Made by a program: the position numbers and the translations under genes. The notes under the pieces are model-generated. The model saw nothing but the letters and a program-made list of their open reading frames with translations. It made no database searches and was not told where the DNA came from. A stretch of 33,827 nucleotides of DNA from an uncultured Clostridia bacterium (GTDB lineage: Bacteria; Bacillota; Clostridia; Peptostreptococcales; Anaerovoracaceae): contig CALWPQ010000032.1 of the NCBI GenBank assembly GCA_944383465.1, forward strand, positions 1 through 33,827, read 5' to 3'. Shown here piece by piece: positions 6,220 to 14,101 of this stretch. The first letter of the stretch is position 1. Each line of letters begins with the position of its first letter.

Positions 6220-7110
6220 ATGAAAAACAGATTTGTCAAACTTACGCTGATGCTTTGTGTTATTATGATGATGGCAGCTCCGGCAAACTCATTTGCGGCA
6301 AGCAGCTGCGGCAACTCCAAAGCGGCAAACAGAAGCTGCGCTAATTATATGTCGCTTTTTACAAAAAGCAATAATGATTGTATGAATGCGCTGCTCAAAG
6401 CTTTTGGTCTCAAGATAAAGACGCCTGCCGCGGATACAAATACTGATGCAGGTGCGGACACGAGCGACAGCGCAAACTCGGAAAATGGAAGCAGCAACAG
6501 CACAAATGGCAGCAGTAATTGCGGCAACATAGATAGCAACAATCAGAATTGTACGGGTAAATGGAATTGCGGTACAAACAGCAGCAATAACTGCACAGGC
6601 GGAAACTGCGATAATGACAACAATGACTGCATAGGCGGAAACTGCGGTAATACAGGAAACGGAAATGGCGCAGGTACAAACGGCAGCCAAAATGAAAATA
6701 AACCGTCCAACGGCGGCAGTGCAAGCGTTAGCTCGTATGCTCAGCAGGTAGCTGATTTGGTAAACGACGAAAGAAGCAGCGCCGGTCTTTCTTCGCTTAC
6801 TATGAATGCGGAGCTCTGCAAAGTGGCGCAAGCAAAGGCTGAGGATATGCGTGACAATAATTATTTTTCGCACACATCGCCTACATACGGCAGCCCGTTT
6901 GAGATGATGAAACAGTTTGGTATAAGTTACTCAGCGGCTGGTGAAAATATCGCCAAAGGACAGAGAAGTCCGGAAAGTGTTATGACAGCTTGGATGAACT
7001 CGCAGGGTCACAGAGCAAACATATTAAACAGCTCATACGAACAGATAGGCGTGGGCTATTGCACCGATGCAAACGGCAATACCTACTGGGTGCAGATGTT
7101 TATAAAATAA
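6220..7110 (+). CDS. Secreted CAP/SCP-domain protein with Cys/Asn-rich linker
   Basis: A 296-residue protein. The ATG at 6220 follows AAAGGAGG by six bases; an upstream in-frame ATG (6154) lacks a ribosome binding site. Residues 1-27 are a signal peptide (cut after SFA or FAA). Residues 28-65 form a small Cys-containing segment. Residues 70-170 are low-complexity Asn/Gly/Ser/Cys with recurring GGNC and NC units (Cys at 101, 111, 117, 125, 130, 137, 142). Residues 175-296 form a YkwD-type CAP domain with the usual pocket residues H218, E228, E242 (GEN) and H264 (GHR). The bacterial CAP role is not settled. The linker could be disulfide-rich or bind metal. The gene is monocistronic, with its own terminator. 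Confidence 0.88.
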   Translation: MKNRFVKLTLMLCVIMMMAAPANSFAASSCGNSKAANRSCANYMSLFTKSNNDCMNALLKAFGLKIKTPAADTNTDAGADTSDSANSENGSSNSTNGSSNCGNIDSNNQNCTGKWNCGTNSSNNCTGGNCDNDNNDCIGGNCGNTGNGNGAGTNGSQNENKPSNGGSASVSSYAQQVADLVNDERSSAGLSSLTMNAELCKVAQAKAEDMRDNNYFSHTSPTYGSPFEMMKQFGISYSAAGENIAKGQRSPESVMTAWMNSQGHRANILNSSYEQIGVGYCTDANGNTYWVQMFIK

Positions 7111-7136
7111 GAGTATCGAATAAATAAAAACGGAAA

Positions 7137-7171
7137 TCCCCTTGCTCGATTATACGGGCAGGGGGAATTTT
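7137..7171 (+). terminator. Terminator after the CAP-domain gene
   Basis: A twelve-pair stem (7137-7148 with 7155-7166, two G-T wobbles) with a six-base loop is followed by TTTT. Confidence 0.75.
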
Positions 7172-7264
7172 CTCCTATATAGCTATATGGCGGATTACCT
7201 ATGGGGAAAATATCAAGCCTTTTTAACCCGTGTGTATAACTCAACAATTTTTTATAATTTTTTG

Positions 7265-7293
7265 TTGACAAACACAAAAATCATTGATAAAAT
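7265..7293 (+). promoter_or_regulatory. Promoter of the aromatic amino acid operon
   Basis: TTGACA (7265-7270), a 17-base spacer and TAAAAT (7288-7293). The -35 box is perfect. Transcription should begin near 7300, giving a transcript that reaches the leader peptide GGAG at 7311-7314 almost at once. It is the only strong promoter I see ahead of the operon. Confidence 0.8.
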
Positions 7294-7323
7294 ATATGAA
7301 AACATACATAGGAGTATTTTATT

Positions 7324-7386
7324 ATGAAAAGCTTCATCTTTAACGCATCATACTATTACTTTTACTTTACTAAGTTCACTGAGTAA
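7324..7386 (+). CDS. Phe/Tyr-rich attenuator leader peptide
   Basis: A 20-codon reading frame encoding MKSFIFNASYYYFYFTKFTE. GGAG lies nine bases before the ATG, and the TAA stop is at 7384-7386. Nine of twenty residues are aromatic (five Phe, four Tyr), with six in a row at codons 10-15 (7351-7368). It sits between a strong promoter and a Rho-independent terminator, directly ahead of the gene for the first enzyme of aromatic synthesis. This is the classical layout of a translation-coupled attenuator, as in the E. coli pheA and trp leaders. The aromatic run overlaps RNA segment 1 of the predicted structure. It is too short for standard gene finders. Confidence 0.85.
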   Translation: MKSFIFNASYYYFYFTKFTE

Positions 7387-7446
7387 GGTAATTTGTGATG
7401 TGTAATGAGCTTATCCTAAAAATTTGCTTTTAGTGCCGCACAGATT
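7343..7446 (+). promoter_or_regulatory. Attenuator: pause hairpin and antiterminator
   Basis: Segment 1 (ACGCATCA 7343-7350 and ATTAC 7355-7359) pairs with segment 2 (GTAAT 7388-7392 and TGATGTGT 7396-7403). Segment 2 can instead pair with segment 3: AATTTGTG (7390-7397) with CACAGATT (7439-7446), eight pairs with one G-U. Segment 3 is the left arm of the terminator, so 2:3 pairing blocks termination. A ribosome stalled at the Tyr/Phe codons 7351-7368 covers segment 1 and favours antitermination; one that reaches the stop codon does not. The pairings were found by eye. Confidence 0.7.
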
Positions 7447-7469
7447 GCCTGTGCGGTGTTTTTTATTTT
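7435..7469 (+). terminator. Attenuator terminator before aroF
   Basis: CCGCACAG (7436-7443) pairs perfectly with CTGTGCGG (7449-7456), extended by G7435-T7457, with a five-base loop and a long T-tract (7459-7469). It ends 27 bases before the aroF start. Confidence 0.88.
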
Positions 7470-7495
7470 AAGATTAAATTTGGAGGTCATAAAAA

Positions 7496-8500
7496 ATGAT
7501 AGTAGTACTTAAACCGGGAGTTCAGGAAGAAAAAAGAACGCAGCTTATCGAGTGGCTTAAGGGAATGGGGCTCGGCATTCATATATCGGACGGCGATTAT
7601 CAGACGGTGCTCGGTCTCATAGGCGATACGAGCAAAGTGGATATGGATCTGATCGAGAGCCTTGATATCGTAGATTCTGTTAAGAGAGTGTCGGAGCCGT
7701 TCAAATGCTGCAACCGTAAATTTCATCCTGACGATATGATCGTAGAAGTAGGCGATGTCAAAATCGGCGGCGGTAATTTCTGCATGATAGCAGGACCTTG
7801 CTCGGTAGAGACAGAAGAACAGATTTTAGGAGTTGCAAAGGCTGTAAAGGCGTCAGGGGCAAATATGCTCAGAGGCGGTGCTTTCAAACCACGTACATCG
7901 CCTTACGATTTCCAGGGCTTAAAAGATAAAGGCATCGAGCTTCTCAAGATAGCGAGACAGGAAACGGGGCTTCCTATTGTTACGGAAATTATGAGCGTTT
8001 CGGATTTGCATCTTTTCGAGGATGTCGATGTGCTCCAGGTAGGCGCAAGAAATATGCAGAACTTCGATCTGCTGCGCGAGCTTGGACAGTTTGGCAAGCC
8101 TATACTTCTCAAGCGCGGTCTTGCAAATACATTAAAAGAGCTTCTTATGAGCGCGGAATATATTATGGCAAGCGGTAATGAACAGGTAATACTCTGCGAG
8201 CGCGGCATCAGAACTTTTGACGATTACACGAGAAATACGCTGGATCTTGCGGCAGTTCCGATGCTGCGTGAGCTCACACACCTTCCTATTATAGTAGACC
8301 CAAGTCACGCAACGGGTATTGCAAGACTTGTGCCGCCGATGGCACTGGCAGCGACAGCAGGCGGCGCCGACGGACTCATTATAGAGGTGCATAACGATCC
8401 GATACACGCGCTCTGCGACGGCGCCCAGTCGCTCAGGCCTGAAGAATACGACGAGCTCGCAAAGCAGATAATGAAAATCAGGGAGGTCGTAGCAAAATGA
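7496..8500 (+). CDS. aroF: 3-deoxy-7-phosphoheptulonate (DAHP) synthase
   Basis: A 334-residue enzyme condensing phosphoenolpyruvate and erythrose 4-phosphate to DAHP, the committed step of the shikimate pathway. Residues 1 to about 68 form a ferredoxin-like (ACT-like) N-terminal regulatory domain of the type seen in the Thermotoga enzyme. The barrel follows with GPCSVE (100-105), RGGAFKPRTSPY, the LLKRG strand and DPSHATG, all conserved substrate or metal sites of the AroA-I-beta/KDO8PS-related group. The N-terminal domain suggests feedback inhibition by Phe or Tyr. A good GGAGG precedes the ATG. It is the first structural gene after the attenuator, and its end overlaps tyrA by four bases (ATGA). 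Confidence 0.96.
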   Translation: MIVVLKPGVQEEKRTQLIEWLKGMGLGIHISDGDYQTVLGLIGDTSKVDMDLIESLDIVDSVKRVSEPFKCCNRKFHPDDMIVEVGDVKIGGGNFCMIAGPCSVETEEQILGVAKAVKASGANMLRGGAFKPRTSPYDFQGLKDKGIELLKIARQETGLPIVTEIMSVSDLHLFEDVDVLQVGARNMQNFDLLRELGQFGKPILLKRGLANTLKELLMSAEYIMASGNEQVILCERGIRTFDDYTRNTLDLAAVPMLRELTHLPIIVDPSHATGIARLVPPMALAATAGGADGLIIEVHNDPIHALCDGAQSLRPEEYDELAKQIMKIREVVAK

Positions 8501-9327
8501 TAGTCGGAATCGTCGGTCTCGGACTTATAGGCGGCTCGTTTGCCAAGGCGTATCACGAAGCGGGCTGGAAGGTGCTTGCGCATAACAGGAGCCGCTCGGT
8601 GCTCGATTTTGCGAAAATAAGCGGCGCGGTGGACGATGAGCTCACGCATGAAAATATATCGGAATGCGATCTCGTGCTCATTACAGTATATCCGGCTGCT
8701 GCTGCACGCTATCTTGAAGCTGCAGCGCCTCACATAGGGAAAAAGCCTGTTGTAATAGATTGCTGCGGCACCAAGAGAGTCGTATGCAAAGCCTGCTTTC
8801 CGCTCGCCGAAAAATACGGTTTTACTTATCTCGGCGGTCATCCGATGGCAGGAAATCAATATTCAGGCTTTAAATATGCGGATAAAGATCTTTATAGGGG
8901 AGCACCGATGGTCATAGTGCCTTCTGATTTTAACAATATAGTCCTCCTCAGCAAAGTTAAGGAGCTCCTTGCACCTGCGGGCTTTGGACAGATATCTGTA
9001 ACTACGGCAGAGAAACATGATGAAATGATAGCTTTTACATCACAGCTGGCGCATGTAGTATCGAATGCTTATATAAAGAGCCCGACGGCGACTGCGCACG
9101 AAGGATTTTCGGCAGGCAGCTATAAGGATATGACAAGAGTAGCGTGGCTCAATGCGCCGATGTGGGCGGAGCTTTTCATGGAAAACAAGGACTTTTTAAT
9201 AAACGAAATCGAAATGCTTATAAACAACTTAAACGAATATAGAGAAGCGATGGAAAAAAGCGATATGGACGAGCTTATCCGCATTCTGGATGAAGGGCGC
9301 ATAAGAAAAGAGGAGGTGGACGGATAA
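8497..9327 (+). CDS. tyrA: Prephenate dehydrogenase
   Basis: A 276-residue NAD(P)-dependent enzyme converting prephenate to 4-hydroxyphenylpyruvate, the Tyr branch. The dinucleotide-binding motif GLGLIGGSF is at residues 6-14. The family motif GGHPMAGNQYSGF with the catalytic His is at about 113-125, and the helical C-terminal dimerisation region follows. It stops near 276 residues, so it lacks the C-terminal ACT domain found in longer Bacillus TyrA; Tyr feedback on this enzyme is therefore less likely. It overlaps aroF by four bases and touches aroB by one base, indicating coupled translation. Confidence 0.93.
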   Translation: MIVGIVGLGLIGGSFAKAYHEAGWKVLAHNRSRSVLDFAKISGAVDDELTHENISECDLVLITVYPAAAARYLEAAAPHIGKKPVVIDCCGTKRVVCKACFPLAEKYGFTYLGGHPMAGNQYSGFKYADKDLYRGAPMVIVPSDFNNIVLLSKVKELLAPAGFGQISVTTAEKHDEMIAFTSQLAHVVSNAYIKSPTATAHEGFSAGSYKDMTRVAWLNAPMWAELFMENKDFLINEIEMLINNLNEYREAMEKSDMDELIRILDEGRIRKEEVDG

Positions 9328-10466
9328 TGTCTGTAATCCGCATTAAAGCGTCCACAGAGTACGATGTGAATATAGAAAGAGGGCTGCTCGATTCGGCGGG
9401 CAGGCTAATAGCGGAAGCGCTCGGTAAAAAGCAGGCCGCAGCAGCAATAAAAACGGAATGCGCTTGCGGAACTGAAGCGGATAAAAAGCAGGAAGAACAG
9501 GGAGCGCTGGGAACGGCGGCGGTAATTGCGGATGATACGGTTTTTGCACTGTATGGATCCCGCGTCTGCGACTCCCTTTGCAAGGCCGGTTTTCGCGTAG
9601 TCAGTTTTACATTTGCACCCGGAGAGCAGTCCAAAAGCCTTGCTACATATGAAAAAATATTATATTTTCTGGCAGAAAATCATATTACGAGAAGCGACTT
9701 TCTTGTTGCTCTTGGAGGAGGTATTACAGGCGATATTACGGGCTTTGCCGCGGCTACATATCTGCGCGGCGTAAGGTTTGTGCAAATTCCGACGACACTG
9801 CTCGCGGCTGTCGATTCATCTGTCGGCGGCAAGACAGCGATAAATCTCGGCACTGGAAAAAACCAGGTGGGGTCGTTCTATCAGCCGACGCTCGTTATAT
9901 GCGATCCGGACACACTTAAAACTCTTCCGGAGGATGAATATTTGTGCGGCTGTGCGGAAGTGATAAAATATGGTATTCTTGGAAATGAGCCTTTTTTTCG
10001 TAGTCTCAAAAAGACGCACATAAAGGAGCAGGAGGAAAATGTTATAGAAACCTGCGTGGCTATGAAAAGTAATATCGTAGCAGATGATGAATTTGACAGA
10101 GGAAAGAGGCAGCTTCTCAACCTCGGACATACTATCGGGCACGCCGTCGAGGCCGCAAGCGATTTTGCCGTGCTGCACGGTCAAGCCGTTGCAATCGGTA
10201 TGGCAGTGATAGCGCGCGCTGCCGCCGCAAAAGGTTTTTGCACTGCTGAGACGCGCGATGAAATAATAGAAATATTAAATATGTATGGCTTGCCTTCGGC
10301 AGCGGATTTTCCGCTCGCAGATATGTACAGCGCGGCGCTTGCTGATAAAAAGGTATCCGGCAAAAAGATAAATCTGATAGTTCCGCAGAGAATAGGCGAA
10401 TGTATAATAGAGACGACGGACGTGGAAAATTTGAAGGACTGGATGCGCGCGGGAGGTATAAAGTAA
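9327..10466 (+). CDS. aroB: 3-dehydroquinate synthase
   Basis: A 379-residue enzyme converting DAHP to 3-dehydroquinate with NAD as a catalytic cofactor. The NAD/active-site block is intact: GGGITGDITGF, IPTTLLAAVDSSVGGKTAINL and KNQVGSFYQP. The metal-binding His are in the LLNLGHTIGHA motif and the later LHGQAVAIGM motif. The N-terminal Rossmann part carries an unusual, low-complexity Ala/Glu/Lys-rich insertion at about residues 31-57, between an early helix and the strand AAVIADDTV. It looks like a surface loop and should not harm activity. The start ATG overlaps the tyrA stop by one base. Confidence 0.95.
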   Translation: MSVIRIKASTEYDVNIERGLLDSAGRLIAEALGKKQAAAAIKTECACGTEADKKQEEQGALGTAAVIADDTVFALYGSRVCDSLCKAGFRVVSFTFAPGEQSKSLATYEKILYFLAENHITRSDFLVALGGGITGDITGFAAATYLRGVRFVQIPTTLLAAVDSSVGGKTAINLGTGKNQVGSFYQPTLVICDPDTLKTLPEDEYLCGCAEVIKYGILGNEPFFRSLKKTHIKEQEENVIETCVAMKSNIVADDEFDRGKRQLLNLGHTIGHAVEAASDFAVLHGQAVAIGMAVIARAAAAKGFCTAETRDEIIEILNMYGLPSAADFPLADMYSAALADKKVSGKKINLIVPQRIGECIIETTDVENLKDWMRAGGIK

Positions 10467-10467
10467 G

Positions 10468-11748
10468 ATGAGCAGCATAATACTGGCACCGGGAATGCGA
10501 GAGGGGAGTGTAAAAATTCCGGCATCAAAATCGCAGGCGCACAGGCTTTTAATCTGCGCGGCGCTCGGTAAAGAGGATACGGAAATAATCTGCGACAGAG
10601 TGTCTCTTGATATCGCAGCAACGGCAAAATGCCTTGCTGCGCTCGGCGCAGGCATAGAGCTTGACGAAGCTGCAGGACGTTTTTTTGTGAAACCGATTAA
10701 AGCTGCTGATGCTTTTCGCGGCAGTGATGGGCTCTGCGAACTTAACTGCGGCGAGAGCGGCTCGACGCTGCGCTTTTTGCTGCCATTAGTCGGTGCGCTT
10801 GGCAAAAAGGCAGTCTTTAATATGGAAGGCCGTCTGCCCGAAAGACCGCTGGCGCCGTTTGACGACGAACTCAGAATGCACGGTATGGAAATAAGGCGGG
10901 AGGGCAGCCTGCTTTATTGCAGCGGAAAATTAAAAGCGGGGAAATATACTCTTCCGGGGAATGTCTCATCACAGTACATTTCCGGGCTTTTGATGGCGCT
11001 GCCGCTGCTTTCCGATGGCAGCGAGCTTACGGTTACGGGTGCTTTTGAGTCGGAAGGCTATGTGCATATGACGGAGGAAGCGCTGAAGCTCGCCAGTGTT
11101 AATTTTGAAAAAGATGGTCAAAATTATGTGATTCCCGGCGGGCAGAGGGCAAAGCTTCCGCGGATAACAGAAGTCGAGGGCGATTACTCTAACGCGGCGT
11201 TTTTTCTGTGTGCAGGGGCGCTTTCCAAGCGCGGTGTGCGCGTACTTGGGCTTGCCAAAAATTCGGTGCAGGGCGACCGCATGGTGCTCGATATCCTCAG
11301 GCGTTTCGGCGCGGAGATTAGGGAAGAAAATGATGCGGTGACGGTTAGAAAGGGCAGTCTAAAAGGTATAGAAATAGATGCGGGACCGATTCCTGACCTG
11401 ATACCGGTGCTCAGCACAGTAGCGGCGGTATCAGAAGGCGAGACGAGAATAGTAAATGCGGGCAGACTCAGGCTCAAAGAGTCTGATAGGCTGAAGAGCA
11501 CAAGGCAAATGCTCACAGCGCTCGGTGCGGATATTACGGAACTTGATGAAGGCCTTCTGATAAAAGGAAAGGAGCTGCTTTGCGGAGGCATAGCATTTCC
11601 GGAGAACGATCATAGAATAGCGATGGCGGCGGCTGTAGGAGCGTGTATTTCGGAAAATCCCGTAACGGTGCGCGACTGTGAATGCACAGCAAAATCGTAT
11701 CCACGCTTTTGGGATGATTTTAAGAGCCTCGCACTTACATCGAAATGA
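10468..11748 (+). CDS. aroA: 3-phosphoshikimate 1-carboxyvinyltransferase (EPSP synthase)
   Basis: A 426-residue enzyme adding the enolpyruvyl group of PEP to shikimate 3-phosphate, the penultimate step to chorismate. Visible motifs are PASKSQAHR (N-terminal substrate Lys and Ser), NCGESGSTLRFLLP (PEP/phosphate loop), LPERPLAPF, GNVSSQYISGLL, EGDYSNAAFFL, the LRLKESDRL block and NDHRIAMAAAV. The length matches the family. The phosphate loop reads GESGSTLR rather than the more usual NAGTA or SGTT forms, which is common in clostridial enzymes. The gene begins one base after the aroB stop. A 133-base gap with no promoter or terminator that I can see precedes aroC. Confidence 0.95.
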   Translation: MSSIILAPGMREGSVKIPASKSQAHRLLICAALGKEDTEIICDRVSLDIAATAKCLAALGAGIELDEAAGRFFVKPIKAADAFRGSDGLCELNCGESGSTLRFLLPLVGALGKKAVFNMEGRLPERPLAPFDDELRMHGMEIRREGSLLYCSGKLKAGKYTLPGNVSSQYISGLLMALPLLSDGSELTVTGAFESEGYVHMTEEALKLASVNFEKDGQNYVIPGGQRAKLPRITEVEGDYSNAAFFLCAGALSKRGVRVLGLAKNSVQGDRMVLDILRRFGAEIREENDAVTVRKGSLKGIEIDAGPIPDLIPVLSTVAAVSEGETRIVNAGRLRLKESDRLKSTRQMLTALGADITELDEGLLIKGKELLCGGIAFPENDHRIAMAAAVGACISENPVTVRDCECTAKSYPRFWDDFKSLALTSK

Positions 11749-11881
11749 GTCTTTGGCAGTGACGGAACCTGCGCGAGATGCGGGAAGTGCAGAAGAAGCA
11801 CATACAGCGGTCTTTCGCTCAGAGGCGAATAAGACAGCGGATGGCTTAGCCTATATAATAATGAAGTAAAAGGAGAATAGA

Positions 11882-12952
11882 ATGAGCAGCAGCTACGGAA
11901 AAGATATGCGGATAACTATTTTTGGTCAGTCGCATTCGCCCGCGATAGGAGTAACGATAGAGGGAATTCCTGCCGGGCAGGAAATAGATTTTAACGAGCT
12001 TGCCGTATTTCTCGATAGGAGAGCGCCGGGCAGAAACGAGTTTTCGACAGCGCGCCGTGAGGCGGACAAACCTGAATTTATATCCGGGATCAAAGGAAAT
12101 GTTACCTGCGGTACCCCGCTTACCGCTATAATAAGGAATACTGACACGCGTTCACAGGACTATGAGGAGCTTGTGCGCATTCCGCGTCCGGGTCACGCGG
12201 ACTATACGGCAAATGTAAAATACGGTGGGGCTCAGGATTACGCAGGAGGCGGACATTTTTCAGGCCGTATGACGGCGCCTCTGTGCGTTGCAGGCGGCAT
12301 TTTTATGCAGTTTCTTCGCAGAGAAGGGATTGAAATTATTTCATGCATTAAGTCTATCGGCAGTATAAGCGATGAAAACGAACTTACGGTGAGTACGGCG
12401 GGCAAAGAATTTCCGGCAGTGAGCGACGATGCAGGTGAAAAAATGCGTGCCTTGATAGCGGCGGCCAAAGCCGAGGGTGATTCTGTGGGCGGTGTTATCG
12501 AGTGCAAGGTGATTGGAGTGCCTGCAGGACTCGGCGATCCGATGTTCGATGGCATCGAAAACAGAATAGCACAGGCGGTGTTCGGCATCCCCGCGGTCAA
12601 GGGTATCGAGTTCGGTATCGGATTTGCGGCAGCGAAGCTTCGCGGCAGTGAAAATAACGACTGTTTTGAAATGAAAGAAAATAAAGTAGTAACGAAGACA
12701 AACAACTGCGGCGGCATACTCGGCGGCATCACAGACGGAATGCCAGTAGTGTTTCGGGCAGCAATTAAGCCTACACCGTCTGTTGCCAAAGAGCAGAGGA
12801 CGCTCAATCTTGTAACGGGTGAGCAGGAAATTTTGAGAGTCGGCGGCAGGCACGATCCGTGCATAGTGCCGAGGGCAGTGCCGTGCATAGAGTCAGCGGC
12901 GGCGATAGCAGTTTATGATGCGCTTCTTGCGCGTAGAAAGGAAATGAGGTAA
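11882..12952 (+). CDS. aroC: Chorismate synthase
   Basis: A 356-residue FMN-dependent enzyme that removes phosphate from EPSP to give chorismate. Family signatures are GQSHSPAIGVTIEGIPAG at the N-terminus, RRAPGRNEFSTARREAD, the GGGHFSGRMTAP flavin/substrate loop, GGILGGITDGMPV and the C-terminal GGRHDPCIVPRAVPCIE block. Its length is typical. AAAGGAG precedes the ATG at good distance. Anaerobes usually supply reduced FMN from outside the protein, and no fused reductase is present. It is followed after seven bases by pheA. Confidence 0.96.
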   Translation: MSSSYGKDMRITIFGQSHSPAIGVTIEGIPAGQEIDFNELAVFLDRRAPGRNEFSTARREADKPEFISGIKGNVTCGTPLTAIIRNTDTRSQDYEELVRIPRPGHADYTANVKYGGAQDYAGGGHFSGRMTAPLCVAGGIFMQFLRREGIEIISCIKSIGSISDENELTVSTAGKEFPAVSDDAGEKMRALIAAAKAEGDSVGGVIECKVIGVPAGLGDPMFDGIENRIAQAVFGIPAVKGIEFGIGFAAAKLRGSENNDCFEMKENKVVTKTNNCGGILGGITDGMPVVFRAAIKPTPSVAKEQRTLNLVTGEQEILRVGGRHDPCIVPRAVPCIESAAAIAVYDALLARRKEMR

Positions 12953-12958
12953 AAAATA

Positions 12959-14101
12959 ATGGATTTAAGTGATTATAGGGAAAAAATTGATTCTGTAGAT
13001 AAACAAATCGTAAAGCTTTTTTCAGAGCGTATGGACATTGCGGCGCAGATTGCTCAGTATAAAAAGGAAAATGGAAAGCCGATAGCAGATCCCGTGCGTG
13101 AAAGAGAAAAGCTGTTTGAAATTGCGGGAGAAATGAGCGCAGATATGCGCGCTTACGCAGTATCACTTTACTCGCTTATATTTGAACTCAGCAGAAGCTA
13201 TCAGATGAGGCTGACGGGAGAGGCGGCGCCTCTTGCGAAGAAGATAGAAGAGGCGATAGAGACGACAGAAAAACTCTTTCCGGAGAGCGCGGCTGTTGCG
13301 TGTCAGGGCGTTGAAGGCGCGTATTCGCAGCTTGCATGTGATAAGCTTTTTAAAATGCCGAGTGTGCTCTATTTTTCTAATTTTGAAGCTGTATTTGCGG
13401 CAATTGAAAAAGGCCTCTGCCGTTACGGCGTAATTCCTCTCGAAAACAGCACGGCAGGTTCCGTAAATATGGTTTACGACCTGATGATGAAGCACAATTT
13501 CAATATCGTGCGCAGTATAAGACTTAAAGTAGATCACAATCTGCTGGCAAAACCGGGAACTAAGCTTTCCGACGTAAAGGAAATCTATTCGCACGAGCAG
13601 GCTATAAGCCAGTGCACGAAGTTCCTCGAAGGTATGCCTGATGTCAAAATTATCTCATGCGAAAATACGGCTGTGGCGGCTAAAATGGTAGCCGATTCCG
13701 ATAGAAAAGATGTGGCGGCGCTCTCGTCGCGCTCATGTATGAAGCTCTACGGTCTTGAGTGCATTGAAGCTGATGTTCAGGACAGCGGCAATAATTATAC
13801 GCGCTTCATCTGCATTTCCAAGAATCTGGAGATATATCCGGGAGCGGACAGAACAAGTCTTATGATGGTGCTTCCGCATGAGCCGGGCTCGCTTTATAAA
13901 GTACTTTCGCGCTTCTATGCACTTGGCATCAACTTAAACAAGCTTGAAAGCCGTCCTATGCCGGAGCGCAACTTTGAATTTATGTTTTACTTTGATATTG
14001 AAACTTCGGTATATTCGCCGCAGTTTATGCAGCTTATGGGTGAATTTGAAAGTATCTGCGAGGAATTCTCATATCTTGGAAGCTACAGCGAGGTGATATA
14101 G
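12959..14101 (+). CDS. pheA: Bifunctional chorismate mutase / prephenate dehydratase (P-protein)
   Basis: A 380-residue fusion leading from chorismate to phenylpyruvate, the Phe branch. Residues 1-85 are an AroQ-type chorismate mutase (DYREKIDSVDKQIVKLFSERM, then PIADPVREREKL). Residues 110-285 are prephenate dehydratase (GVEGAYSQLA, PLENSTAGSV, the SHEQAISQC stretch and NNYTRFICIS). Residues about 295-375 are an ACT domain with HEPGSLYKVL and LNKLESRP, the Phe-binding ESRP motif. Feedback inhibition by Phe is therefore expected. It supplies the mutase step also needed by TyrA, which has no mutase domain of its own. The next start codon follows directly. Confidence 0.96.
   Translation: MDLSDYREKIDSVDKQIVKLFSERMDIAAQIAQYKKENGKPIADPVREREKLFEIAGEMSADMRAYAVSLYSLIFELSRSYQMRLTGEAAPLAKKIEEAIETTEKLFPESAAVACQGVEGAYSQLACDKLFKMPSVLYFSNFEAVFAAIEKGLCRYGVIPLENSTAGSVNMVYDLMMKHNFNIVRSIRLKVDHNLLAKPGTKLSDVKEIYSHEQAISQCTKFLEGMPDVKIISCENTAVAAKMVADSDRKDVAALSSRSCMKLYGLECIEADVQDSGNNYTRFICISKNLEIYPGADRTSLMMVLPHEPGSLYKVLSRFYALGINLNKLESRPMPERNFEFMFYFDIETSVYSPQFMQLMGEFESICEEFSYLGSYSEVI

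Noticed and set aside
6289..6873. Long minus-strand open frames under the CAP-domain gene
   Set aside because: They arise from the repetitive Asn/Gly/Cys codons of the plus-strand gene and have no ribosome binding site.
7171..7323. Possible T-box or amino-acid riboswitch ahead of aroF
   Set aside because: I could find no T-box sequence or specifier structure; the promoter starts transcription only about 25 bases before the leader peptide.
11678..11869. Short frame spanning the aroA-aroC gap
   Set aside because: It overlaps the end of aroA, has no ribosome binding site and no recognisable content. The gap also lacks a terminator or promoter I could support.
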